In this document: positions 23,597 through 34,400 of the stretch, piece by piece
Position numbering within the stretch: position 1 is the first letter of the stretch
Layout: each line of letters starts with the position of its first letter
Source: Melastoma dodecandrum
Taxonomy: Eukaryota > Streptophyta > Magnoliopsida > Myrtales > Melastomataceae
Length of the DNA: 64,000 bases
Reading direction: 5' to 3'
NCBI GenBank assembly: GCA_029817715.1
Contig: JARUPY010000090.1
Location: 930,001-994,000, forward strand
The notes under the pieces: generated by a model
Told to the model about the DNA's origin: nothing
What the model saw: the letters and a program-made list of their open reading frames with translations, nothing else
Database searches by the model: none
Program-made: the position numbers and the translations under genes

Positions 23597-25150
23597 CTAG
23601 GGCTTCGCTGCAACCGGCTCGGCACCAAGCTCCTGCTTGATCCGCTCCGCTTCCGCCTTGATCTCGCGCTGCACGGCCGGGCTCAGCCGATCGAGGTTGC
23701 GATAGACCATCGCCATGCGGTTGTTGCCGCCGAGCTTCTGCTTGTTGCGGATCAGAAAGTCCCAGTAGAGCGGGTTGAACGGGCACGCGTCCTTGCCGGT
23801 GCGCGTTTTCACGTCGTAGCGGCAGCTGCGGCAATAATCGCTCATCCGGTCGATGTAGGCGCCCGAGGCCGCGTAGGGCTTCGAGCCGATGATGCCGCCG
23901 TCGGCAAAGGTCGCCATGCCGTGCGTGTTCGGCAGTTCGACCCATTCGTAGGCGTCGGCGTAGACGACCATGTACCAATCGTTGATCTCGTCGGGGTGCA
24001 CGCCGAGCAGCATCGCCAGATTGCCGGTCACCATCAGGCGCTGGATGTGATGGGCGTAGGCGTGCCGGGCGGTCGTCTGCACCGCCTCCCGCACGCAGTT
24101 CATCTCGGTCTCGCCCGACCAGTACATCCACGGCAGCTTGCGGTCGGCCTTCAACGCGTTGAGTTGCTTGAACGCCGGCATCTTCAGCCAGTAGATGCCG
24201 CGCATATACTCGCGCCAGCCGATGATCTGGCGGATGAACCCCTCGACCGCATTGAGGGGCGCGCGGCCGGCACGGTAGGCGGCCTCGGCGCGACGGCAGA
24301 CGTCGAGCGGGTCGATCAGCCCGAGGTTCATCGCCGCCGAGATGATGGAATGCCACATCCACGGCTCGCCCTCGACCATGGCGTCCTGGTAGTCGCCAAA
24401 GCCGGCCAGGATATTGTCGATGAAATCGGCGACGATCGCCTCCGCCTCGTCCGGCGTGGTCGCGTAGCCGAAGCCGTCGAGCGAGCCGAAATTGTCGGGA
24501 AACAGCCGCGCGACGTCTTCGATCGCGCGGGCGGTGGTGGCGTTCGGCGCCACGAAACGGTGAGGCGGTGGCGTCAGCCGCTTCGGCATCGCCTTGCGGT
24601 TCTGCTTGTCGAGGTTCCACGCGCCGCCCACCGGCTTTTCGTCATCCATCAGGATCGCGTAGCGGCGCCGCATCTCGCGATAGAAGAACTCCATGCGGAG
24701 CTCCTTCTTGCCGTCGGCCCAGGCGGCGAAGTCGCGAGCCGTGCAGAGGTAGCGATCGTCCTCGCGGATCTTGAACGGCACGTTCGATTCCGCCGCAAAC
24801 GCCTCGAACGCTTCCATCAGCCGGTATTCACCGGGGGCGGTGACGACGACCTCGTCGAAGTCGCCGTCCGCCAGCGCGCGGCGCACCTCGCCGATCAGCG
24901 AGCCCGAATTGCCGTCGTCCTCGTAGCCGACGTAGCGGACGCGCACCTTGCGCTTGCGCAGACGCTCGGCCAATCCGCGCATGCCGGCGAAGACGAGAGC
25001 GATCTTCTGCTTGTGGTGCCTGACATAGGTCGCCTCCTCGCGGACCTCGGCGAGCAGCACGGTGTCGCGCTTGGCGTCGAGATCACGCAGCGAGGAGAGG
25101 CGATCGTCGGAGATCTGGTCGCCGAGGACGAGACGGAGGGTTCCTGGCAC
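23597..25150 (-). CDS. FeS-cluster cryptochrome/photolyase (prokaryotic (6-4) photolyase, PhrB-like)
   Basis: The 517-residue protein starts VPGTLRLVLGDQISDDRLSS, the hallmark of the FeS bacterial cryptochrome and photolyase group. C-terminal cysteines in NCVREAVQ and in SDYCRSCRYDVK...DACPFNP provide four ligands for a 4Fe-4S cluster, as in Agrobacterium PhrB. FAD-domain segments such as WREYMRGIYWLKMPAF, NLAMLLGVHPDEINDWYM and GGIIGSKPYAASGAYI are present. These enzymes repair (6-4) photoproducts using blue light and a lumazine antenna. Start GTG 25150 fits the family N-terminus. It diverges from the efflux operon with a 227-nt spacer and shares no operon with another gene. Confidence 0.93.
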   Translation of the reverse strand: MPGTLRLVLGDQISDDRLSSLRDLDAKRDTVLLAEVREEATYVRHHKQKIALVFAGMRGLAERLRKRKVRVRYVGYEDDGNSGSLIGEVRRALADGDFDEVVVTAPGEYRLMEAFEAFAAESNVPFKIREDDRYLCTARDFAAWADGKKELRMEFFYREMRRRYAILMDDEKPVGGAWNLDKQNRKAMPKRLTPPPHRFVAPNATTARAIEDVARLFPDNFGSLDGFGYATTPDEAEAIVADFIDNILAGFGDYQDAMVEGEPWMWHSIISAAMNLGLIDPLDVCRRAEAAYRAGRAPLNAVEGFIRQIIGWREYMRGIYWLKMPAFKQLNALKADRKLPWMYWSGETEMNCVREAVQTTARHAYAHHIQRLMVTGNLAMLLGVHPDEINDWYMVVYADAYEWVELPNTHGMATFADGGIIGSKPYAASGAYIDRMSDYCRSCRYDVKTRTGKDACPFNPLYWDFLIRNKQKLGGNNRMAMVYRNLDRLSPAVQREIKAEAERIKQELGAEPVAAKP

Positions 25151-25377
25151 GTGCCGTTTGTCGCGGATGAAGCTTTGCTGGCAATACCTGCGACCCGCAG
25201 GCTCCGCGATGCGGCGCTTGGTCGTAGCGGCGTTCCGCCCTGTGCCCCCGGAACCACGCTCGCTATCATAAGCGCGGGTTTCGCTCTCGCGGTCACGCTT
25301 CGGCCGTATGCGGCATCTGAAAACGCCCATATGACCTTGGGCCCGTGCGTCCTCGAAACGACAGACGCGACAACAGC

Positions 25378-26907
25378 ATGCTGGCGCTGATCCCCACCCG
25401 ACGCGGCGCGGCCTCAGGCCGCGCGTCGTGGCGCGTCGCCGTAGCGGCTGCGCTCGCGGCGGCGACGGCGCTCGGCGGCTGCGTGCCCAACGCCGTCGTG
25501 CCCGACACGACGCTCGATGTTCCCGGCAGCTACCGCTACGCCGCGCCAAAGAACGGCGGCGCGCCGCTCGAGGATCACGCGACGGACTGGTGGCGGACCT
25601 TCCGCTCGCCGGAGCTGACCCGCTTCATGGAGGCGACGGAGGTGCAGAACCTCGACGTCGCCGCAGCGATCGGACAGGTCGAGCAGGCGGACGCCCTGGT
25701 GCGCCAATCCGGCGCGGCGCTCCTGCCGTCGATCACGGCCAACGACCAAGTGACGCGGGCGAAGTCCTCTGGCGCGCTGCTCGGCGGGGGCGGCGGCAGC
25801 GGCGGGGGCTCGTCCGTCGCGGTGGTCGGGACGGGCGCGTCGAGATCGAACAGCGCCTACACCACGCTCGTCGCCTCGTTCGGCGCCAGCTATCAGCTCG
25901 ACTTCTGGGGAAAGAACCGCGCGACCTACAAGGCCGCGCAAGACAACGCCACGGCGAACCGCTGGAACCGGCAGACGGTGCAGCTCACCTCGCTCGCCTC
26001 GACCGCGACGACCTATTACACGATCCTCACGGCGCGAGAGCGCATCGCCTACGTCCGCCAGAACATCAGAGCGTCGAGCGAAATCCTCAAGCTGATCCAG
26101 CTGCGTCAGACGGCCGGCACCGCGACCGACCTCGACGTCGCGCAGCAGGCGGCGCTGGTGGCCAACCTCAAGGCGTCGATCCCGCCGCTGCAGGTCACCG
26201 AGGCGCAGAACATCGCGGCGCTCGCCGTGCTGCTCGGCAATGCGCCCGAGCACGTCGAGGTGGTCGCGCGCAGCGTGCTGCAGATGCCGGTGCCGACGAT
26301 CGCGCCCGGCATCCCCTCGGAGGTGCTCACCCGGCGCCCCGACGTCGCCTTTGCGGAGGCAAGCCTCGCCTCCGCGCACGGCAATCTCGTCGCGGCGCGC
26401 GCGGCGTTCTTTCCGCAGCTCAACCTGACGGCGCAGGGCGGCTTCGAGAGCCTGGCTCTGAAGACCTTGTTCTCGCCGGCATCGACCTTCTACACGGCCG
26501 CCTTCAGCCTGGCCCAGCCGATCTTCGACGGCGGGCTGCTGCAGGGGCAGTTCGACCAGCAGAAGGGCATCCAGGACCAGCTCGCCGCGCAATACAAGAA
26601 GTCGGTGGTCACCGCCTTCTCGGACGTGGACAGGGCGCTCGCCGCCCTCAAGCTTTACGCCGAACAAGAAGAATTGACCCGCCAATCCCTTGTGGCCTCG
26701 CGGCGCGCCTTCCAATTGTCGCAGGACCGATTGAAGCAGGGTGTGCTCGATGTCGTCACGTTATTGCAAACAGAGCAGACGCTGTTTACCACCCAGGACA
26801 CGTTGATCCAGGTGCGGCTGCTCCGCTTCACCGAGGCGGTCGCGCTCTATCAGGCGCTGGGTGGCGCCTATGCCGGCGGCACGAAGGGGACCAGGGGCGG
26901 CACGTGA
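25378..26907 (+). CDS. Outer-membrane efflux lipoprotein (OprM/NodT family)
   Basis: The 509-residue protein has a lipoprotein signal (VAAALAAATALGGCVPN, lipidated cysteine near residue 35), then WWRTFRSPELTRFMEATEVQN, the start of the first coiled-coil and beta-barrel repeat. QLDFWGKNRATYKAAQDN, the repeat equivalent DVDRALAALKLYAEQ, and the C-terminal LLQTEQTLFTTQDTLIQVRL follow. It forms a trimeric channel across the outer membrane. A Gly/Ser-rich loop (about residues 136-152) is longer than usual. It is the first gene of a four-gene efflux operon; the 40-base gap to the adaptor gene and overlaps further on suggest one transcript. No regulator gene is adjacent. Confidence 0.94.
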   Translation: MLALIPTRRGAASGRASWRVAVAAALAAATALGGCVPNAVVPDTTLDVPGSYRYAAPKNGGAPLEDHATDWWRTFRSPELTRFMEATEVQNLDVAAAIGQVEQADALVRQSGAALLPSITANDQVTRAKSSGALLGGGGGSGGGSSVAVVGTGASRSNSAYTTLVASFGASYQLDFWGKNRATYKAAQDNATANRWNRQTVQLTSLASTATTYYTILTARERIAYVRQNIRASSEILKLIQLRQTAGTATDLDVAQQAALVANLKASIPPLQVTEAQNIAALAVLLGNAPEHVEVVARSVLQMPVPTIAPGIPSEVLTRRPDVAFAEASLASAHGNLVAARAAFFPQLNLTAQGGFESLALKTLFSPASTFYTAAFSLAQPIFDGGLLQGQFDQQKGIQDQLAAQYKKSVVTAFSDVDRALAALKLYAEQEELTRQSLVASRRAFQLSQDRLKQGVLDVVTLLQTEQTLFTTQDTLIQVRLLRFTEAVALYQALGGAYAGGTKGTRGGT

Positions 26908-26947
26908 GCCTCGCGCGACCGGTCCCGTAGCGAGGAGACCGATCGAA

Positions 26948-28285
26948 ATGAGGCGGATCTGGCGATTTCTCGCCTGGGCGACAGGGATCGCGGTGGTCAT
27001 CGCGCTGGCGATCCCGCTCTTCACGACCAGCCTCCTGAACAAGCCGGGCGCCGACAAGCAGGCCGACGGTCATGGCCGGCACGGCAAGCACGCCGGCGGC
27101 GCGGCCGGCGACGAGGGTCCGGTGCCGGTGCTCACCGCCACAGCGCGCCAGGCCGACGTACCGGTCTACGTCGAGGGCGTCGGCACGGGACAGGCGCTGA
27201 ACTCGGTGCTGGTCCGCTCGCAGGTCGACGGCATCCTCCTGAAGCTGAATTTCGTCGAGGGGCAGGACGTCAAGGCCGGCGATCTCATCGCGCAGATCGA
27301 TCCGCGCCTCTACAAGGCCACCTACGACCAGAACGTCGCCAAGAAGAAACAGGACGAGGCGGTGCTCTCCAACGCCAAGCTCGACCTCGCCCGCTACAAG
27401 ATGCTGGCCCAGACCAAGGCCGGCACGCAGCAGCAGTACGACACGCAGATCGCCACCGTGCAGCAGGACGAAGCGCAGGTCGCGCTCGATCAGGCGATGA
27501 TCGATTCCTCGGCGACGACGCTCTCCTACACCAACATCACGTCGCCGATCGCAGGCCGCGTCGGCATCCGCAACGTCGACGTCGGCAACCTGATCCACGC
27601 GACCGACACGACGGGGATCGTGACGATCTCGCAGATCCAGCCGATCAGCGTGTTCTTCAACGTGCCGCAGCAGGAGCTGCCGCGCATCAACAAGGCCTCG
27701 CTGATCGGGCAGCTCGACGTCCAGGCGACGGATTCGACCGGCAAGGACGTCATCGACCACGGCGTGCTGGCGGCGGTGAACAACACGATCGACGCGACGA
27801 CCGGCACGGTGAAGCTGCGCGCCAACTTCCCCAACCACGACCTGCAGCTCTGGCCCGGCATCTTCGTCAACGTCAGGCTCCGGGTCGAGACGTTGAAGAA
27901 CGCCGTCGTCATTCCGGTCGGCGCGCTGCAGCGCGGGCCGAAGGGCGCCTTCGTGTTCACCGTCGGCCAGGGCAAGGACGACAAGACCGGCAAGGAGACG
28001 GCGGTCGCCAAGGTCACCGACGTCACCGCCGGCCAGCAGGACGACACGCAGGCGGTGATCGAGACCGGGCTGAAGGCCGGCGACGCGATCGTCACCTCGG
28101 GCTTCCAGAAGCTGACCGACGGCGCCAAGATCGCGCCCTCGCCCGACAAGGCGGCCGAGCGTGCCGCCGCCGAGAGCGGCGCCCCCGCGCTGCATGAGCA
28201 GGGTGTGACGCCGCCGGCCGAGAGCGAGGCGACGCCGGGCCGCCCGCATCGCGGCAAGCGCCGGTCGAGCTCGAACACGGAATGA
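26948..28285 (+). CDS. RND efflux periplasmic adaptor subunit (MdtA-like)
   Basis: The 445-residue protein begins with a membrane anchor (FLAWATGIAVVIALAIPLFTT) followed by a His/Gly-rich linker. The adaptor core has VEGVGTGQALNSVLVRSQVD, the lipoyl half EGQDVKAGDLIAQIDPRLY, and a coiled hairpin (KKKQDEAVLSNAKLDLARYK). The second lipoyl half is SPIAGRVGIRNVDVGNLI, then beta-barrel and membrane-proximal parts (WPGIFVNVRLRVETLKNAVV). It links the pump to the outer-membrane channel. A Lys/Arg/Ser-rich tail of about 55 residues follows. GAGGAGA precedes ATG 26948; the stop overlaps the next start (ATGA). Confidence 0.95.
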   Translation: MRRIWRFLAWATGIAVVIALAIPLFTTSLLNKPGADKQADGHGRHGKHAGGAAGDEGPVPVLTATARQADVPVYVEGVGTGQALNSVLVRSQVDGILLKLNFVEGQDVKAGDLIAQIDPRLYKATYDQNVAKKKQDEAVLSNAKLDLARYKMLAQTKAGTQQQYDTQIATVQQDEAQVALDQAMIDSSATTLSYTNITSPIAGRVGIRNVDVGNLIHATDTTGIVTISQIQPISVFFNVPQQELPRINKASLIGQLDVQATDSTGKDVIDHGVLAAVNNTIDATTGTVKLRANFPNHDLQLWPGIFVNVRLRVETLKNAVVIPVGALQRGPKGAFVFTVGQGKDDKTGKETAVAKVTDVTAGQQDDTQAVIETGLKAGDAIVTSGFQKLTDGAKIAPSPDKAAERAAAESGAPALHEQGVTPPAESEATPGRPHRGKRRSSSNTE

Positions 28286-31200
28286 GCATCTCGGCGCTCT
28301 TCATCCGGCGGCCGGTCGCGACGGTGCTCCTCGCGATTGCGGTGCTGCTCGGGGGCGCGCTGGGCTACAACTATCTCGCCGTCGCGGCGCTGCCGCAGGT
28401 CGACTTCCCGACGATTCAGATCACCACGCAGCTCCCAGGCGCGAGCCCGGAGACGATGTCCGAGCTCGTCACCGCGCCGCTCGAGCGCCAGCTCGGGCAG
28501 ATCCCCTCGCTGACGACGATGACCTCGTCGTCGGCCTTCGCGCTGTCCGAGATCACGCTGCAATTCGATCTCAACCGGAACATCGACGACGCCGCGCAGG
28601 ACGTGCAGGCGGCGATCAACGCCGCCGGCTCCGTGCTGCCGCACAACCTGCCCTACCCGCCGGTCTACTCGAAGGTGAACCCCGCCGACACCGCGGTGAT
28701 CGAGATCGCGCTGACCTCGAAGACGATCCCGGTGCGGGCGATGAGCGATCTCGCCGACACGCTGATCGGGCAACGCCTCTCCGAGGTCTCCGGCGTCGGT
28801 CATGTCGGCATTCTCGGCGGCGTCAAGCCGGCGGTGCGCATCCAGGCCGATCTCTCGCGCCTCGCCGACTACGGCGTCGGCATGGAGGATCTGCGCACCG
28901 CGATCGCCAACGCCAACGTCGCCGGCGCCAAGGGCTCGCTCGACGGCGCCAAGCAGGCCTATGCGATCGGCGCCAACGACCAGCTCGAGGACGCCGACGC
29001 CTACAGGAACGTCGTCGTCACCTACCGCAATTCCGCGCCGGTGCTGATCTCCGACGTCGCCGACGTCGTCGACGGGCTCGAGAACGCCCATGTCGCCGGC
29101 TGGTACAACGGCCAGCCCGCCGTCATCATCGACGTGCAGCGCCAGCCGGGCGCCAACGTCGTGCAGACCGTCGCGCGCCTGCGCGCCGAGCTCGACAAGC
29201 TGAAGGTGCAGCTGCCGGCCGGCGTCGACCTGTCCGTCGTCAACGATCGCACCGGCACGATCAAGGCCTCGATCGCCGACGTGCAGTTCACGCTGATGCT
29301 GTCGGTCGTCCTCGTAGTCCTGGTCGTGCTGGTCTTCCTGCGCTCGATCCGCGCCACCTTCATTGCCGGCGTGGCGCTGCCGCTGTCGCTGATCGGCACG
29401 TTCGGCATGATGTATTTCCTCGGCTTCAGCCTCGACAATCTGTCGCTGATGGCGCTGACGATCGGCACCGGCTTCGTCGTCGACGACGCGATCGTGATGA
29501 TCGAGAACATCGTCCGCCATCTGGAGATGGGCGAGGAACCGATCCACGCGGCGCTGAAGGGCGCGCGCGAGATCGGCTTCACGGTGATCTCGCTGACCGT
29601 GTCGCTGATCGCCGTGTTCATCCCGCTCCTGTTCATGACCGGGATCGTCGGGCGCATGTTCCGCGAGTTCGCGCTGGTGCTGACGATCGCCGTCGTCGTC
29701 TCGGCGATCGTCTCGCTGACGCTGACTCCGATGATGTGCGGCCAGTTGCTGCGGCGCGGCGAGGAGGACCATGGAAAGCCGCCGGGACGCCTGGCGCGGC
29801 TCGGCGACAGCTTCACGGCGCGCTATCGCGGCAGCCTCGAATGGGTGCTGCGCCATCAGACGCTGATGCTCCTCGTCACCGTCGGCACGCTGGCCGCGAC
29901 GCTGGTGCTCTACGCCTATATCCCGAAGGGCTTCCTGCCGCCCGAAGATACGGGCCTGATCTCCGCCGTGACGGACGCCGACGCTTCGGTGTCGTTCGAG
30001 GAGATGTCGCGGCTGCAGAAGCGCGTCGCGGCGATCATCCGCGACGATCCGGCGGTCGAAGGCGTCACCTCGGTCGTCGGCGTCGGCACCGTCAACGCGA
30101 CGCCGAACTCGGGCAAGCTGTCGATCGTGCTCAAGCCGCGCAAGTCCGGCCGCGACGGCGTCAAGGCGATCATCGCGCGCCTGCGCGACGAGCTGGCGAC
30201 GCTGCCGAAGATCGCCGTCGCCTTCCAGAGCGTGCAGGACATCCAGATCACCGCGCAATCCTCGCGCGCGCAGTACCAGTACACGCTGAACGGCACCAAG
30301 ACCGCCGAGGTCGGGGAGTGGGCGAACAAGCTTGTCGCCGCGATGCGCACCTCGCCGGTGCTGCGCGACGTCGCCTCCGAGGCGCAGGACGGCGGCCCGC
30401 GGCTGTTCGTCAAGATCGATCGCCAGCTCGCCGGCCGCCTCGGCATCTCGGTGCAGAACATCAACGACACGCTCTATGACGCCTTCGGCCAGCGCCAGGT
30501 CTCGACGATCTATGCGCAGACGAACCAGTACCGCGTCGTGCTGGAGGCGCAGCCGCGCTACCTCGCCGACAGCGCCTCGCTGAAGAACCTCTACGTGTCG
30601 TCCGACGTCGCAGCGCAGGTGCCGCTCTCGACCTTCACCACGCTGACGCACGACACGGCGCCGCTCTCGGTGCAGCACACCGAGCAGTTCCCGGCGGTGA
30701 CGATCAGCTTCAACCTGCGGGAGGGCCAGTCCTTGAGCGACGCCGTGCAGGCGATCAAGGACGCCAGCGCCGCCATAGGCATGCCGGCCTCGATCACCGG
30801 CGTGTTCGCCGGCGATGCGGCGGAATTCGCCAGCTCGCTCAAGAACGAACCCTGGCTCATCCTGGCCGCGGCGATCACCATCTACATCGTTCTCGGCGTG
30901 CTCTACGAGAGCGCGATCCATCCGATCACCATCCTCTCGACGCTGCCCTCGGCCGGCGTCGGCGCGCTGCTGGCCCTGATGGCCTTCAGGATGGATCTCT
31001 CGCTGATCGCGCTGATCGGCATCGTGCTGCTGATGGGTATCGTGAAGAAGAACGCCATCATGATCATCGACTTCGCGCTCGATGCCGAGCGCGAGGAGGG
31101 GCTGAGCCCGCACGAGGCGATCATCCAGGCCTCTCTGCTGCGCTTCCGCCCGATCATGATGACGACGATGGCGGCGCTTCTCGGCGCGCTGCCGCTGGCG

Positions 31201-31413
31201 CTCGCCACCGGCACCGGCGCGGAGCTGCGCAACCCGCTCGGCATCTCGATCGTCGGCGGCCTGCTGCTCAGCCAGCTGATCACGCTCTACACGACGCCGG
31301 TCATCTACATCGCGCTTGAGCGCCTCCGTTTCCGCTTCTTCGGTGCGGTGAAGCACGCCGATCCCGACGCCGAGGTGCCGGTGGAATACGAGCATCGGAG
31401 GGCCGCGGAGTGA
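28282..31413 (+). CDS. RND multidrug efflux permease 1 (MdtB-like)
   Basis: The 1043-residue protein is of the usual HAE1 RND length. It starts ISALFIRRPVATVLLAIAVLL, and the porter region shows LPQVDFPTIQITTQLPGASP. The transmembrane half has the proton-relay helix GTGFVVDDAIVMIENIVRH with two aspartates, and PLLFMTGIVGRMFREFALVL. The second half repeats the layout (ILSTLPSAGVGALLAL, MGIVKKNAIMIIDFAL). The start overlaps the adaptor stop by four bases. Two RND permeases in a row are the MdtBC/MuxBC arrangement, in which they form a mixed trimer with one chain doing most proton transfer. Substrates are unknown. Confidence 0.95.
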   Translation: MSISALFIRRPVATVLLAIAVLLGGALGYNYLAVAALPQVDFPTIQITTQLPGASPETMSELVTAPLERQLGQIPSLTTMTSSSAFALSEITLQFDLNRNIDDAAQDVQAAINAAGSVLPHNLPYPPVYSKVNPADTAVIEIALTSKTIPVRAMSDLADTLIGQRLSEVSGVGHVGILGGVKPAVRIQADLSRLADYGVGMEDLRTAIANANVAGAKGSLDGAKQAYAIGANDQLEDADAYRNVVVTYRNSAPVLISDVADVVDGLENAHVAGWYNGQPAVIIDVQRQPGANVVQTVARLRAELDKLKVQLPAGVDLSVVNDRTGTIKASIADVQFTLMLSVVLVVLVVLVFLRSIRATFIAGVALPLSLIGTFGMMYFLGFSLDNLSLMALTIGTGFVVDDAIVMIENIVRHLEMGEEPIHAALKGAREIGFTVISLTVSLIAVFIPLLFMTGIVGRMFREFALVLTIAVVVSAIVSLTLTPMMCGQLLRRGEEDHGKPPGRLARLGDSFTARYRGSLEWVLRHQTLMLLVTVGTLAATLVLYAYIPKGFLPPEDTGLISAVTDADASVSFEEMSRLQKRVAAIIRDDPAVEGVTSVVGVGTVNATPNSGKLSIVLKPRKSGRDGVKAIIARLRDELATLPKIAVAFQSVQDIQITAQSSRAQYQYTLNGTKTAEVGEWANKLVAAMRTSPVLRDVASEAQDGGPRLFVKIDRQLAGRLGISVQNINDTLYDAFGQRQVSTIYAQTNQYRVVLEAQPRYLADSASLKNLYVSSDVAAQVPLSTFTTLTHDTAPLSVQHTEQFPAVTISFNLREGQSLSDAVQAIKDASAAIGMPASITGVFAGDAAEFASSLKNEPWLILAAAITIYIVLGVLYESAIHPITILSTLPSAGVGALLALMAFRMDLSLIALIGIVLLMGIVKKNAIMIIDFALDAEREEGLSPHEAIIQASLLRFRPIMMTTMAALLGALPLALATGTGAELRNPLGISIVGGLLLSQLITLYTTPVIYIALERLRFRFFGAVKHADPDAEVPVEYEHRRAAE

Positions 31414-34400
31414 ACTTTTCCGCGCCCTTCATCCGCCGCCCCATCGGCACGATCCTGCTCGCGATCGGCGTCTTCCTCCTCGGTGCCGTCTCCTACTTTC
31501 TGCTGCCCGTGGCGAGCCTGCCGGGGATCGACTTCCCGGCCGTGTTCATCGCCACGCAATATCCGGGCGCCAGCCCCGAGAACATGGCCTCGACAGTGGC
31601 CGCGCCGATCGAGCGGCGCGTCGGCGAGATCGCCGGCGTCACCGAGCTCACCTCGGTCAACTCGCTCGGCTCCTCCGTCATCATCGTGCTCTTCGACTTG
31701 TCGCGGAACGTCGCCGCGGCGGCGCGCGACGTCCAGGCGGCGCTGAACGCGGCGGCGACGGACCTGCCGACCGGGCTCCCCAACGTCCCGATCTTCCGCA
31801 AGGCCAACCCGAACAACATCCCCGTCCTCATCCTCGCGGTCACGTCGGACACGCTGTCGCCGTCGGCGGTGTACGACGCCGCCGATTCGGTGCTCATCCA
31901 GCGCATCTCGCAGGTCGCCGGCGTCTCCGACGTGTCCGTCGCCGGTGCCGATCAGCCGGCGATCCGCGTCACCGCCGACCCCGAGCGGCTTTCGGCGATG
32001 GGGCTGTCGCAGGACGACGTGCGCACCGCGATCGTCAACGCCAACGCTTTGTCGCCGACCGGCGCGATGGACGGCTCGACCTATGCGCGCACGATCGCCA
32101 GCGACGACCAGCTGAAGTCTCTCGACGACTACAAGAACCTCGTCGTCCGCAACGTGGCCGGCCGCAGCGTCATCCTCTCCGACGTCGCCAAGGTCGAGAA
32201 CGGCACGCGCAACGGGCGCTCGGAGGCGACCTTCAACGGCAAGCCCGCCGTCCTGATCTACGTGCGCAAGCAGGCCGACGCCAACGTGATCCAGACGGTC
32301 GACCACGTGAAGGCGCTGATCCCCGAATTGAAGCGATTCATGCCGGCCGGCATCGAGGTCGCGATCCTCAACGATCGCACCACCTCCATCCGCGCCAGCG
32401 TCGACGACATGCTGCTGACGCTGTCCGTGACGATCGCGCTCGTCATGATGGTGGTGCTGGTCTTCCTGCGCCGGCTGACGCCGACGGCCGCGGCCGGCGT
32501 CACCGTGCCGCTCGCGCTCGCCGGCACCTTTTCGCTGATGTACCTCGTCGGCTTCTCGATCGACAACATCTCCCTGATGGCGCTTGCCACCTCCGTCGGC
32601 TTCGTCGTCGACGACGCGATCGTGATGATCGAGAACATCGACAAGCTGCGCGACCAGGGATTCTCGCCGATGCGCGCCGCGCTGATCGGCTCGCGGCAGA
32701 TCGGCTTCACCGTCATCTCGATCTCGATCTCGCTGATGGCGGCCTTCATCCCGCTGCTGCTGCTCGGCGGCGTCGCCGGCATGCTGTTCCGCGAGTTCTC
32801 GGTGACGCTCGCCTTCGCGATCATCATCTCGACGGTGGCGTCCCTCACCATCACGCCGATGATCTGCGCGAACTTCACCAGCTCGAAGCCGCCGCGGGCG
32901 CCGAACCGCTTCGATCGGCTGGTCGAGGGCGTGCTGTCGCGGAACGCAGCGCTCTATGCGGCGACGCTGCGCGTCGTGCTGCGCCACCGCATCATGACGC
33001 TCTTCGTCATGGCCGGTACGATCGGGCTGACGGTCTTCCTCTTCGCCAAGACGCCGAAGGGCCTGTTTCCGGACGACGAGACCGATCTCATCATGGGGAC
33101 GACCGAAGCGTCGTCGGCGATCTCCTACCAGGCGCTGGTGCCGCTGCAGCACCGCGCCGCCGATATCGTGCGCGACGACCCCGCGGTCGCCGAGGTCGGC
33201 TCCTCGGTCGGCAATTCCGGCACCGGTCCGAACTCGACCGAGATCAACGAGGGCAAGCTCTTCATCTCGCTGAAGCCGGCCGGCGAGCTGGACGGCCAGA
33301 CCACGGCGCAGATCGTCGACAGGTTGCGCAAGAAGCTGAAGACGATCATCGGACTCGACACCTTTCTCATCCCGCGCACCGACCTGCATTTCGGCGGTCG
33401 CGACACCAAGTCGGCGCTGAGCTACACGCTCACCGACAGCGACTACGCCGAGCTGACGCATTGGTATCCGCTGGTCGAGGATCGGCTGAAGAAGATCCCC
33501 GGCCTCATCGACGTGACGACGGATCATGAGGCCGCCGGGCTGCAGGCGAACGTCATCGTCGACCGGCTCGCCGCGTCGCGCCTGCTCGTCACCATGGCCA
33601 ATATCGACAATTCGCTCGAGAACGCCTTCGCGCAGCGGCAGATCTCGACGATCTACTCGCCGCGCAACCAGTATCGCGTGATCCTCGAATCGCCGGCCGA
33701 CCAGCAGCGCGATCTCAACGACATCCTGTCGACCTACGTGCCGGCGGGCGTCAGCCTGCAGAACGGCACGTCGCTCTCCGGCGCCGGCGTGCAGACGGCG
33801 CTGAACACCACGCCCAACAACGGCCAGGCGCAGACCGCGACGACGGGCCCCTCGACGCAGACGAGCACGTCCTCGACGAGCGCCGCCTCGCCCGCGACGG
33901 CCAACATCACCGCCGTGCAGGGCACGACGAGCGGCGGCGCGACCGTGACCGCCAACCCGACCGGGCAGATCCGCCTCCAGTCCATGGCGCGTGTCGAGGT
34001 CGGCACTGCGCCGCTCAGCGTCAACCACCAGGGCCAATTCCCCGAGGTGACGATCAGCTTCAACCTGAAGCCGGGGGCCATCCAGCAGGAGGTGTCGGAC
34101 GCCGTGCTCGCCGCCGTCGGGCAGATGCACCTGCCCGACACCGTGCACTTCGGCTACACCGGCGATGCGAAGCTCTTCCAGCAGAGCTCCGGCGGGCAGG
34201 GCCCGCTGCTCTGGGCGGCGCTGATCTCTGTCTACATCGTGCTCGGCGTGCTCTACGAGAGCTTCGCGCATCCGCTGACGATCATCTCGACGCTGCCCTC
34301 GGCGGGGCTCGGCGCTCTCCTGGCGCTCAACGTCACCGGCACGCAGCTCACCCTCATCGCCTTCATTGGCATCGTGCTCCTGATCGGCATCGTGAAGAAG

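Noticed and set aside
27526..31395. Very long minus-strand open frame opposite the adaptor and first RND permease
   Set aside because: It is the complement of clearly coding efflux genes. Its translation is Arg/Asp/His-rich with no domain, a usual by-product of high-GC third positions.
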